DNA of 64,000 bases from assembly GCF_022063185.1 (NCBI RefSeq), contig NZ_CP091913.1:1171001-1235000 (forward strand), in the 5' to 3' direction. The notes under the pieces were generated by a model. It searched no databases. It was not told where the DNA came from and worked only from the letters and a program-made list of their open reading frames with translations. The translations under genes were made by a program, and so were the position numbers. This DNA is from Nostoc sp. UHCC 0870 (lineage in GTDB: Bacteria > Cyanobacteriota > Cyanobacteriia > Cyanobacteriales > Nostocaceae). This document shows, one piece after another, positions 53,780-62,944 of this stretch (position 1 is its first letter; each line of letters begins with the position of its first letter).

Positions 53780-55133
53780 TTATTACCAGTCAGATTTAAA
53801 ATTCCCACTACTTGATACATATCATAAATATTTTATAGAAGAAAACATCAAGCCGGAAAAAATTATAATTTTGCTCACCGACCAAGCGCAAATATTTAAT
53901 CAAGACAAAATTATTTACGAAAAATGTCCCTATTGGCAAGATACCTGCACACTTAAACCTCTATTAGAATGGTATTTTCAACATACTTTTTATTGTCAGC
54001 CAGAATTTTTATATTTAGTACCAACAGAATCAGGTAAAGGTAAAGGTATAGATAATTGGAATGAAACCCTTTCACTAGTAGGTAAAACATTAGATAATTT
54101 AACCGATAATCCCCTAAAAACAGTTTATATCAGTCATCAAGCCGGAACGCCAGCGATATCTTCTGCTGTGCAATTTGTTAGCTTAGGTAGATTTAAAAAT
54201 GTTAATTTTTTAGTTAGTAATGAATATTTTGATGATAATTATAACCCACAATCGAAATCAGAAGCTATTCCCAGTTCTAATTATTGGCGCGGGATGCAAA
54301 TTCAAAAAGCCAAGCAGTTAATTACGAGTGGATTCCCTGGTGCTGCACTCAAATTATTAGATAATATAGACAAAATAGATGAAAATGCTATTGCTAATTT
54401 AGAGAAGATGGTTAATTTCTTCAATCTCCATAATCCGCTAACAGCTACCAGTGAAGATTTTGAAATTCCCCAAGCAACTCAGCGAATTGTTGACACTCTT
54501 GACCTCATTGGTTTTTTCTTAAATCAAAAAAATTATCTCCAAGGTATCACCCTACTGGCGGCGGCTCAAGAAACTTTTTTAAAGGTGGCTATCCTATCAC
54601 AAGTAGCACTGATTAATGAAACTGTGATTTTAAATGGTAGTTCTCGCAAAGTTTCAGAATTAATAGCATGGACTGCATCAGGTTTATTTTTAGAGAAATC
54701 TGTTAAAAATGAGAGTATTAATATTAAAAAAAATATTTTACAAAAATTAAAGTTTCCTGTACATCATCAATTTGCATTTGATACAGATAAGGATTTTGGA
54801 GTGACTAATAAAAATTTTGGTCTGGTTGCTTGGTTAAATAATATAGATAAAAATTTTGTCAAATGGCCTTTATTGCTATGGTACTGTGACTCTTATAGAA
54901 AAACAGAAGATGACCTACGTAACCAATTAATGCACAACTTGCGCGGAGTCAAAGATAAAGATGTCATAGCATATTTATTAGCAGATAACGATCATAAATT
55001 AACTGAGGTGATGACAGCTTATGTAAATCATGTCAAGCAACCCTTTTTAGAATCAATTAATTATTTCAAACTTCCTTATAAAAGAGATAAATTGCCTAAG
55101 AGACTTCAAGAAATAGCAGACTCTCTTAAGTAA
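53721..55133 (+). CDS. CARF-HEPN ribonuclease (Csm6/Csx1-like) at end of cmr operon
   Basis: A 470-residue protein. The N-terminal domain (about 1-180) looks CARF-like: HTILVYANQPDYYQ, PEKIIILLTDQAQIF, YISHQAGTPAISSAVQF (ligand loop) and VNFLVSNEY. The C-terminal helical part has the HEPN RNase motif R-x4-H at Arg400-His405 (DLRNQLMHNLRG). In type III systems such proteins are switched on by cyclic oligoadenylate made by Cas10. No in-frame ATG precedes the first CARF strand. The likely start is a TTG at 53721, which lies 59 bases inside the preceding gene. Confidence 0.75.
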   Translation: MAEFGIECIHTILVYANQPDYYQSDLKFPLLDTYHKYFIEENIKPEKIIILLTDQAQIFNQDKIIYEKCPYWQDTCTLKPLLEWYFQHTFYCQPEFLYLVPTESGKGKGIDNWNETLSLVGKTLDNLTDNPLKTVYISHQAGTPAISSAVQFVSLGRFKNVNFLVSNEYFDDNYNPQSKSEAIPSSNYWRGMQIQKAKQLITSGFPGAALKLLDNIDKIDENAIANLEKMVNFFNLHNPLTATSEDFEIPQATQRIVDTLDLIGFFLNQKNYLQGITLLAAAQETFLKVAILSQVALINETVILNGSSRKVSELIAWTASGLFLEKSVKNESINIKKNILQKLKFPVHHQFAFDTDKDFGVTNKNFGLVAWLNNIDKNFVKWPLLLWYCDSYRKTEDDLRNQLMHNLRGVKDKDVIAYLLADNDHKLTEVMTAYVNHVKQPFLESINYFKLPYKRDKLPKRLQEIADSLK

Positions 55134-55205
55134 AACGGCACGATTAATGCACACTCACTCACTAAGTAAGTAGTGGTAATAAATTCAATCATTTTAAGTA
55201 ATGTA

Positions 55206-55381
55206 AGAGGGTGTTTGAAAAGTCTAAATTAATACTAGCCCCGGCGATTAGAAATCGCGGCTATACAGACGAAACCCACCTCCGTGGGTTTGAAAGTCCT
55301 AGTTTTTGGTTAGTCCGCGCAGGCGGACTTTGTTTGTGTAGTAGCGAATTATATTCGCCCAAAACTTTTCAAACATCCTCT
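55206..55381. mobile_element. MITE-like element with AGAGGGTGTTTGAAAAGT ends
   Basis: A 176-bp element. AGAGGGTGTTTGAAAAGT (left) and ACTTTTCAAACATCCTCT (right) are inverted copies with one mismatch. The interior holds several short hairpins (GCGATTAGAAATCGC, ACCCACCTCCGTGGGT, GTCCGCGCAGGCGGAC, GGCGAATATAATTCGC-like). It has no coding capacity. With it the spacer 55134-55443 is explained, apart from a TAAGGACTTTAGTTCTTA hairpin plus T-run at about 55402-55431. Confidence 0.78.
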
Positions 55382-55443
55382 AAGGTTCTTGTAATCGAGT
55401 TCGTAGTAAGGACTTTAGTTCTTATTTTTTCCCTGCGAGACGC

Positions 55444-55935
55444 TTACAATTGATACGACGCTGTCAAAGCTACAGCCAGACCATCCGCCGCATCATCAGG
55501 CTTGGGAATATCTTCTAAATCTAACTCCCGTGCTACCGCTTCTTGCACTTCTGATTTATCAGCATTGCCATAGCCAGTCAAAGCTTGTTTAATTTGAGCA
55601 GGGGTAAATTCTACATAGGGTAGATGGTGCTGCGCCAAGGCTAACATAACTACGCCTCTGGCCTGTGCCACTAGGATAGTGCTTGACATACGATAGAAAA
55701 ACAGTTTCTCAATCGCTACCAAATCTGGCTGCAAATGATCGATTAGGGTATGTAAATCATCGAACAAGGTACACAGGCGTTGTCCCATCTCTGTGTCTGC
55801 TGAAGTCTTGATTACCCCGAAATCTAAGACACTGACTGTTGTCTCTTGTATACTGGTTGGGCTTTTTGTACAGGTAATTGCCCCAAATCCTAAAATTGCT
55901 AGTCCGGGATCTAATCCTAAAATACGCTTTTCCAT
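55444..55935 (-). CDS. ruvC: Holliday junction endonuclease RuvC
   Basis: The resolvase that cuts Holliday junctions at the end of recombination. The 163 residues have the first catalytic Asp in [14 protein letters not shown], a Glu in [23 protein letters not shown], and the C-terminal acidic pair in [12 protein letters not shown]. The length is normal. It converges with the cmr operon across a repeat-filled spacer. Confidence 0.95.
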   Translation of the reverse strand: MEKRILGLDPGLAILGFGAITCTKSPTSIQETTVSVLDFGVIKTSADTEMGQRLCTLFDDLHTLIDHLQPDLVAIEKLFFYRMSSTILVAQARGVVMLALAQHHLPYVEFTPAQIKQALTGYGNADKSEVQEAVARELDLEDIPKPDDAADGLAVALTASYQL

Positions 55936-56075
55936 GAAATTTTATTTGGCAACTTTGATGATCTGCCCTTAGTGTAAATGCAACGGGAAAGTTTCATAAC
56001 TTCATACTTGGTGTTAAAACCAGTTAGTGTACATTTTCTGTTAATTATTGTTTGTACCACTGTTCCGAATCAGGT

Positions 56076-57446
56076 ATGTCAATAGGTTTTCTCAGACAAG
56101 CTCTCCACAGGCTGCAAAAACAATCGCGCGGTCGCACTTCCCATCGGGTGAACCAGTGGTTTAAATGGTTATCTCCTGGACTCTCAATCAAACGTTGGTT
56201 GCTGATTAGTGTCGGGGGTGTACTGCTGGCAATTTTGGGGTTGGCGATTTCGATTAAGCTGACCCCCATTTTTTTGCTATTGGAATTACTAAAGGGTTTT
56301 TTGAGTGCGATCGCTAATATTTTACCCAACTATGTCAGCGGCCCTCTAGTAATACTTTTTGGTTTGTTATTGGTGCTTTGGGGGCAAACCCGCACTGTGG
56401 GTTCAATTACTCAGGTGCTAAGGCCAGATGCCGAAGAAGAACTTATTGATGTACTTTTAGCCCATCGCCGATTGTACCGCGGCCCCAAAATAGTTGTGCT
56501 TGGTGGCGGTACAGGACTATCAAATTTACTCAGGGGATTAAAAACCTATAGTGCTAATATTACCGCTATTGTCACCGTTGCTGATGATGGTGGCTCTTCT
56601 GGCAGACTGCGCCAAGAGTTTGGAGTTTTACCGCCAGGAGATATTCGCAATTGTCTAGCAGCTCTCGCAGATGAAGAAAAGCTATTAACAGAATTATTTC
56701 AATACCGTTTTCGGGCTGGTGATGGGTTGACTGGGCATAGTTTTGGCAACTTGTTTCTCACAGCCATGAGTGAAATTACTGGGGACTTAGAAAGGGCTGT
56801 AGCTGCTAGTTCTAAAGTGCTGGCGGTGCGAGGACAAGTTTTACCGGCTACTTTAAGTGACGTTCGTCTGTGGGCAGAATTAGCTGATGGTCGCCGCATC
56901 GAGGGCGAGTCTAATATTCCCAAAGCTGGGGGTAAAATTGTGAAGATTGGTTGCGTTCCTGATAACCCTCCAGCTTTACCAGCTGCTATTAAAGCTATTA
57001 AAGAAGCTGACTACATTATTATTGGCCCTGGTAGCCTTTATACCAGCTTAATTCCTAATTTGTTAGTCACGGGAATTGCTGATGCGATCGCTCAAACCGA
57101 AGTTCCCCGCATCTATATTTGCAATATCATGACCCAACCAGGGGAAACTCAAGGATATAGTGTTGCTGACCACATTCGCTCTATTGATGTGGCTTGTGGG
57201 CAAAGACAGCTTTTTGATGCGGTGTTAGTCCATAAAAAATCCCCCTCAGCCAAATCACTCATCCGCTATGCTCAACAAAATTCTCACCCTGTTTTTTTAG
57301 ATAGAGAAGCTGTATCCCAACTAGGACGAAGAATTGTCTTAGCTAACATTCTGTATGAAGATGAAATTGGCTGCGTGCGTCACAATCCCCAGAAGTTAGC
57401 AAAAGTCCTATTAAAGTGGTACAGTGGCGCGCATCATGGAAAATAA
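56076..57446 (+). CDS. YvcK/CofD-like gluconeogenesis factor with N-terminal membrane region
   Basis: A 456-residue protein. Residues about 30-115 contain two membrane segments ([37 protein letters not shown]). The rest is a YvcK domain: [36 protein letters not shown] and [12 protein letters not shown]. YvcK proteins bind UDP-sugars and help control carbon flow and cell-wall synthesis in other bacteria. The membrane extension is common in cyanobacteria. The ATG at 56076 is preferred over an upstream TTG. Confidence 0.88.
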   Translation: MSIGFLRQALHRLQKQSRGRTSHRVNQWFKWLSPGLSIKRWLLISVGGVLLAILGLAISIKLTPIFLLLELLKGFLSAIANILPNYVSGPLVILFGLLLVLWGQTRTVGSITQVLRPDAEEELIDVLLAHRRLYRGPKIVVLGGGTGLSNLLRGLKTYSANITAIVTVADDGGSSGRLRQEFGVLPPGDIRNCLAALADEEKLLTELFQYRFRAGDGLTGHSFGNLFLTAMSEITGDLERAVAASSKVLAVRGQVLPATLSDVRLWAELADGRRIEGESNIPKAGGKIVKIGCVPDNPPALPAAIKAIKEADYIIIGPGSLYTSLIPNLLVTGIADAIAQTEVPRIYICNIMTQPGETQGYSVADHIRSIDVACGQRQLFDAVLVHKKSPSAKSLIRYAQQNSHPVFLDREAVSQLGRRIVLANILYEDEIGCVRHNPQKLAKVLLKWYSGAHHGK

Positions 57447-57525
57447 GAAATCAGCTGTCGCCCACTAACAAAGCTCATCGTTTCGTGTCAACTGTTGGCG
57501 GTTGACTATTGACCATTGACTAATT

Positions 57526-57981
57526 ATGAACATTTTACTTAAAGATGCAGACGCAACGCTTAACTTAGGTATCAAGCTGGGGCAAACTCTGATTCCTGGG
57601 AGCGTCATCTTACTAGAGGGTGATTTAGGTGCTGGTAAAACTACATTAGTACAAGGAATTGGACAAGGTTTAGGTATTACTGACCCTATTGTTAGTCCTA
57701 CTTTTACCCTCATTAATGAATATTCTGAAGGACGCTTACCCCTTTACCATCTTGATTTGTATCGTTTAGAACCACAAGAGGTTTCAGCATTAAATCTAGA
57801 CATTTACTGGGAAGGTGTTGAGGTGACTCCGGGTATTGTAGCGATTGAATGGGCAGAACGAATGCCCTATAAGCCAAGTATTTATCTTCAATTGCATTTG
57901 ACTTATGGGGATGAAGGCACTCGTCAAGCCGAAATTACACCGTTTAATTGCACCATCAACGAATTGATTGCTAATTTGTGA
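57526..57981 (+). CDS. tsaE: tRNA threonylcarbamoyladenosine biosynthesis ATPase TsaE
   Basis: A 151-residue P-loop protein (YjeE family) needed for t6A37 formation on tRNAs with TsaB/TsaD. Walker A is LEGDLGAGKTTLVQGI, followed by IVSPTFTLINEY, YHLDLYRLE and VAIEWAERMP. The length is normal. It lies 79 bases after the yvcK-like gene on the same strand and may be co-transcribed. Confidence 0.94.
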   Translation: MNILLKDADATLNLGIKLGQTLIPGSVILLEGDLGAGKTTLVQGIGQGLGITDPIVSPTFTLINEYSEGRLPLYHLDLYRLEPQEVSALNLDIYWEGVEVTPGIVAIEWAERMPYKPSIYLQLHLTYGDEGTRQAEITPFNCTINELIANL

Positions 57982-58870
57982 AAAGCTCTTGTTAAATTTT
58001 GGTAAAAAAGCTGCCAATACTTCAGTAATGTCAGGGTTGCTCATCAAATACCATGTATGAGGATAAATCAACAATTCACCCTCCAATACATTGGTATTTT
58101 TCTTGATTTACCAGCACTAACAGCATGATTACCAATCAACTTTAATTAAGACACGACAAAATATTTAGTGATAGTCGAGGGAGAATTCCCGGCTCGTTCT
58201 ATCTACCACTACCACGCTCATCTAAAAAATTAGTTACCATAATTTTGTTCTTGATTCAAAAATCGATGAAATATTCTTCACTAGCACATCTGGTGTATTT
58301 ACCATCTACTCAGTTGTTGTCTGAGATCAACTAAATTGCGTATGATCGCGGTCATTCTGGCAGTAGTTGGATAAAAATTTAACTTGCTTTGTTTCAGAAA
58401 TGCTTTTTCCGATGCTATTTAGCAAGTAGTGAGATTTTTTTAATACCTGCTTTTTCAGCAAATTAGACTAACGTGAGTCCACAATAAGTGCTTATAAAAT
58501 TTTTGTATGTATAAAACATATTTTTCACGGAAATTCGCCCATTTACTTAACCCTATTTTTCTCTACAGTTATTTGCTAAAACATCCGGATAGTTGAACGC
58601 AAAAAAGCCAATGGGCAGAAATTTGGTAATGATTAATTCTGTATTAGCTGTCTAACCTGTCTTCGTACTTAAGTATTCCCAAACCAAATTCCGGATCTAT
58701 ACCTGTAAAGTTACTAATTGTTAATTTATGAGATAAACTGATTTAGCTTCTCTCCTGTGACAAGATATACTTATATTTGACTATAGATAGATGAAAACAA
58801 GAGTCATTTGATATAAATACTCTTGAATTTGTTAATAAAGATTTTGCCTAAAGTTTTTTACGTAAAAATA
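57982..58870. other. 889-base spacer without a recognised gene
   Basis: AT-rich with many stops in all frames. A CGAGGGAGAATTCCCGGCTCG stem lies near 58178-58198. No RNA gene, repeat family or decayed gene was recognised. Confidence 0.4.
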
Positions 58871-60043
58871 CTAATTGGACATAATAAAAGCCGCGATCGC
58901 ATCCTTGACTTTTGGACCACGATGATTTCTGGTGTAATAAGTACAGCCTTCCTCAATAAATTCGGATGCTGCATATATAAACTTCTCTACAGTCTGAGTT
59001 CTAGCATCATCCATCTCTTCACTGACTGGGGTTTGGGTAAACCTGTTGATTCTTTCATCTCTTTTCAAAAGAGTCCGAGTATCTTTGTAGGTTTCCTCTT
59101 GTTTAGATTTAAATTTCTCATTTAAGTCGAACTGAAGACGCAAATACCGTTGAGAGTTGTATCCGCCCATGATTTGCTGGCAAATGGTGCTACTAACCTC
59201 TGATGTCGGCTCCATGAATATATCAATTAGATGTTGCGCCCAGTTTATACCCCGCCAACTGTGGACTTGCTCAAACAGAAATGGTTCACCACTCTGACCT
59301 GTACCAATAGAAAGAATGGCAATGTCTTTTAAATCTACACCATCAAAATTATATTCTTGTTTAATCTTGGGTGAAATGGAGGATTGACTCAGCCTCATGA
59401 CTAGACTAAGTGCTGCTAATGCTGGGTTATTAGCCCCGACACCACCATCAATGTGAGGAAATACCCAATCGCCAAATTTTTCTTTGTTAACAGGCTCTAA
59501 TTTATAAGCTGGAAAGAATGTAGGTGCAGAGGCAGATGCAGTACATATCTGCCATAAGTAACATTCGTCATACCATCTAGCCCCCACATCTGGATGACAG
59601 TTAGTAAAAAATGTTGTATTCCGGTAAAGAGTATCGTAAGCCAAAATTAAAATCATCGGTTTGGCGATATCCTGGATTCTTTTGTAACCCAATACATCAG
59701 TTAAGACATCAATCAGCCCTTGATGAGAATATTTAGGTGGTGACAACGCCTCTAGCACTGGTTGGATGATACTTGGGAATTTCTTGTAGCGTTCTTTTTT
59801 ATTCAGGGGGAATATCTGCTGACCCTGTTCTCTATATAGCTGAAGTAGCTCATTACTCTTTTTTCCTACAGCAATCCCGGCTGTTAAAATTGACCCCGTG
59901 GAAGTGCCAGCAATTAGATCAAAATATTCGTTTAAAGACTGACCTTTACGTTCTTGAATTTGTCGCTCCACTTCTTGAAGAATGCGTGCTGTAATCACTC
60001 CACGTATACCGCCACCATCCAAACTCAAGATTTTGAAGGACAT
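58871..60043 (-). CDS. Patatin-like phospholipase
   Basis: A 390-residue patatin. The oxyanion motif is LSLDGGGIRGVITARIL, the nucleophile Ser is in LIAGTSTGSILTAG, and the catalytic Asp is in PHIDGGVGANNPALAAL. It lacks a signal peptide, so it acts in the cytoplasm on membrane lipids. The C-terminus is helical with a charged segment. The ATG has GGAG upstream. A CapV-like role in defence is conceivable, but no nucleotide cyclase or other defence gene is adjacent, so a general lipase role is as likely. Confidence 0.9.
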   Translation of the reverse strand: MSFKILSLDGGGIRGVITARILQEVERQIQERKGQSLNEYFDLIAGTSTGSILTAGIAVGKKSNELLQLYREQGQQIFPLNKKERYKKFPSIIQPVLEALSPPKYSHQGLIDVLTDVLGYKRIQDIAKPMILILAYDTLYRNTTFFTNCHPDVGARWYDECYLWQICTASASAPTFFPAYKLEPVNKEKFGDWVFPHIDGGVGANNPALAALSLVMRLSQSSISPKIKQEYNFDGVDLKDIAILSIGTGQSGEPFLFEQVHSWRGINWAQHLIDIFMEPTSEVSSTICQQIMGGYNSQRYLRLQFDLNEKFKSKQEETYKDTRTLLKRDERINRFTQTPVSEEMDDARTQTVEKFIYAASEFIEEGCTYYTRNHRGPKVKDAIAAFIMSN

Positions 60044-60299
60044 TGCAATTCTCCTTAATAGTATTTTGTTTCTTGTTTTGGGTATAGTTTCTGACCTAGA
60101 TAGACGTTAGCCAAGAGATTATTTGTTGAGATAGGGTGTAGAGATACAAGTTAGTAAACCTCTCAACCTAGTCTCAACAAATTACCTTTTCTGTAAGTTC
60201 TGCTGTGATTTGCACCAAGTAAAACTTAAAACGTCAGAATTTAACCTGGTTACACTATGGTCTAAATTTGTCCGATACGTAAAGGCTAGCTAATATTTG

Positions 60300-61619
60300 C
60301 TACACGAAACTTAAAGCTTGACCCCGCACTTCCGTATTCAGTTGACCTTGGTCATAGACAATTTGACCGCCGACAATAGTTGTTACAGCCCATCCTGTGA
60401 GATCCCAACCTTCAAAGGGACTCCATCCACACTTGGTTACTAGTTCCTCTCGCCGGACGGGGCGATATGTGTTCAAGTCTACCAGCACTAAATCGGCATC
60501 ATAACCAGGTGCGATCGCTCCCTTGTTGGGGATACCATAAGCTTTAGCTACAGCCGTAGACATCCAGTTAACAACTTGAGCTACAGTACACTTACCCTCC
60601 ATAGCCGCCGTTAACATCACAGCTAAGGATGTCTCTACTCCAGGCATCCCAGAGGGAGTATTGGGATATTCTTGGGCTTTTTCGGCTAAGGTGTGGGGGG
60701 CATGATCTGTAGCAATAAAATCAATCACCCCATCCCGCAAAGCTTGCCATAATACTTCATTATCGTGGGGCGATCGCAATGGTGGATTCATCTGCGCTAA
60801 AGTCCCAATCTTTTCATAAGCACTGGTATTGAGTACCAAATGTTGTGGTGTCACCTCCGCCGTTACCCAACTGGGTTTGTCTTGACGCAGTAATTCTGCT
60901 TCCTCAGCCGTGGACATATGTAAAATATGTAACCGACGTTGATATTTTTTAGAAAGTCTTAATGCCAACTGGGTTGCTAACAGTGCTGCTTGGTTATCTT
61001 GAATTTGGGAGTGAATTGCCAGATCGTGAATACCTGCAAATTCTTGGCGGCGTTGCTGGATTCTGGCTTGGTCTTCGGCATGAACCGCAATCAATCGCTC
61101 ACCTTGAGCAAATATAGATTCCAGCACAGTGTCTTGATCAATCAGCAATTGACCGTGCATTGACCCCATGAAAATTTTAATTCCCGGTGTGGGCGATGCT
61201 GTCAGTAAATCTGGGAGGTTTTCTGCCGTTGCCCCAATAAAAAAGCCATAATTAACTAAGCACTTATTTGAGGCACGTTGTAATTTGTCGTCTAAAGCTT
61301 GCTGGGTAGTAGTTAGAGGACGGGTGTTGGGCATCTCTAAAAAAGATGTCACCCCACCTTTAGCACAGGCACAACTAGCTGTGAATAAATCTTCCTTATG
61401 TTCTAACCCTGGTTCGCGGAAATGCACCTGGGGGTCAATGACTCCTGGCAACAAAGTTAAGTTTTGTGCGTCAAGTTCTATTGCTGGTGTTGTCGTGGCA
61501 ATTTTTGGTGCAACTTCAACGATCTGGCGATCGCGTGTCAATACATCTCCTACCATAAATTCACCATTGGGTAAGACGATGCGAGCGTTCCGAATTAATA
61601 TACTTTGGGGCAATGGCAT
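60300..61619 (-). CDS. pyrC: Dihydroorotase
   Basis: Catalyses ring closure of carbamoyl aspartate in pyrimidine synthesis. The 439 residues show the amidohydrolase zinc site: GVIDPQVHFREPG, SFLEMPNTRPLTT, the carboxylated Lys in GIKIFMGSM, VHAEDQARI, LHILHMSTAEEA, VTPQHLVLN and FIATDHAPHTLAEK. It is a type I dihydroorotase of normal length. It stands alone, as is usual in cyanobacteria. Confidence 0.95.
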   Translation of the reverse strand: MPLPQSILIRNARIVLPNGEFMVGDVLTRDRQIVEVAPKIATTTPAIELDAQNLTLLPGVIDPQVHFREPGLEHKEDLFTASCACAKGGVTSFLEMPNTRPLTTTQQALDDKLQRASNKCLVNYGFFIGATAENLPDLLTASPTPGIKIFMGSMHGQLLIDQDTVLESIFAQGERLIAVHAEDQARIQQRRQEFAGIHDLAIHSQIQDNQAALLATQLALRLSKKYQRRLHILHMSTAEEAELLRQDKPSWVTAEVTPQHLVLNTSAYEKIGTLAQMNPPLRSPHDNEVLWQALRDGVIDFIATDHAPHTLAEKAQEYPNTPSGMPGVETSLAVMLTAAMEGKCTVAQVVNWMSTAVAKAYGIPNKGAIAPGYDADLVLVDLNTYRPVRREELVTKCGWSPFEGWDLTGWAVTTIVGGQIVYDQGQLNTEVRGQALSFV

Positions 61620-61830
61620 GGGATTAACAAGTTTCCTACGAGGATCTAAAGATGAAGTAACTTGACCGCAATTAGTCCTGATTTCCTAGATTTTTTTTAT
61701 GCAGGGTGAAATAAGCACAAAAAAAACTAATGATGATGACTACTGAATCAAGTTTCTCCCATTAAAATTAACAAATATAGTATTCCTCAGAGAGTTAATT
61801 ACCTGCAATTTTCCTTACTTCAATAATTTC

Positions 61831-62475
61831 ATGCAAAATCAAGTGTCTGACAACAACTCTAGTCAACAACCCGATAATTCCTGGATCGCCGAGCTAGGTA
61901 GAACAGTTGTATTAAGTATCGTTCTGGCATTAGGTATTCGTACCTTTGTGGCGGAAGCACGCTGGATTCCTTCTGGCTCGATGGAACCTACTCTCCACGG
62001 CACTCCAAACCAATGGGAAGCAGACAAGATTATTGTTGATAAATTGAAGTACAAATTTTCCCAACCACAAAGGGGAGATATTGTAGTATTCTCACCTACA
62101 GAAGAGTTACAAAAAGAACAATATCATGATGCTTTTATTAAACGGATCATTGCCTTACCTGGAGAAACCGTAGCCATCAGGAATGGTCAAGTCTATATCA
62201 ACAATCAACCCCTGAAAGAAGACAAATATCTTGACTCTACTCAGAAGACAGTGACTGATGTTTGTACATCAGGACAACAGCCACCTTTCTTAGCCAAACC
62301 CCAAACAATACCTCCTGATTCCTATCTAGTGCTAGGCGACAACCGTAATAGTAGCTACGATAGTCGTTGTTGGGGTGTTGTTCCTCGTAATAATATCATC
62401 GGTCGTGCTGTAGTCCGGTTCTGGCCACTCAACAATGTGGGAGAAATAGATAAATCACCACTTTATCCACAATAA
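61831..62475 (+). CDS. lepB: Signal peptidase I
   Basis: A membrane protease that removes signal peptides from exported proteins. The 214 residues have one N-terminal membrane segment (VVLSIVLALGIRTFVAEA), the nucleophile Ser in WIPSGSMEPTLHG, box C DKLKY..GDIVVF, the general-base Lys in FIKRIIALPGE, and GDNRNSSYDSRCWG. The length is typical of cyanobacterial paralogues. Confidence 0.95.
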   Translation: MQNQVSDNNSSQQPDNSWIAELGRTVVLSIVLALGIRTFVAEARWIPSGSMEPTLHGTPNQWEADKIIVDKLKYKFSQPQRGDIVVFSPTEELQKEQYHDAFIKRIIALPGETVAIRNGQVYINNQPLKEDKYLDSTQKTVTDVCTSGQQPPFLAKPQTIPPDSYLVLGDNRNSSYDSRCWGVVPRNNIIGRAVVRFWPLNNVGEIDKSPLYPQ

Positions 62476-62944
62476 ATAGTTACCCATAGCAGTTGGGGTG
62501 AAATTCATCAGAATAGTTCATTGACCATCATAATTTCCCAATTAAGGTTTCACCCCGGCTATTTTATGGTTTTTATCGCTAAAAGAAAAATTTTATATTA
62601 GCCACTAGCTTGGAATTAAAAAAAAAATTAAATATTTATCTGATATAAACCATTGTTTCAATAGTTATTCCTAATCCTGCGAAAATTTTAAAGTTTAATG
62701 ACTACAAAAAACATTGGTATTTTATAATACACAAATTAAAATAAGCTTCTAAATTGAGATAATAAATTATAAAATGTAATCCAACTTTTAGCTGAAAATT
62801 GACTTATTTATAAAACAAATGCAGTTAATTCTAAGCAATGCAAAGATTTAACTGCGTGAAAGCTGAAAATCCAGAATCAAGCAATCAAGATTTTTCTTTA
62901 ATCTAAGACTTCTATTTTGAGTCACATAAAAGCATAATAGAAAT
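62476..62944. promoter_or_regulatory. 469-base AT-rich spacer
   Basis: GGGGTGAAA (about 62495) and TTTCACCCC (about 62548) form a long-loop inverted repeat just after lepB, a possible terminator. The rest is very AT-rich and includes TGACTCATAT-like repeats before ldpA. No gene is seen. Confidence 0.4.

Noticed and set aside
55211..55453. 80-codon plus-strand frame after the CARF-HEPN gene
   Set aside because: It spans the 55206-55381 inverted-repeat element with its hairpins; no conserved protein is visible.
57982..58870. Search for tRNA or small RNA genes in the long spacers
   Set aside because: No acceptor/T-arm pattern such as GGTTCGAATCC with a matching cloverleaf was seen here or in the other spacers.
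58871..60043. Patatin as part of a CBASS (CapV) defence operon
   Set aside because: No CD-NTase or accessory gene lies within several kilobases on either side; neighbours are tsaE and pyrC.
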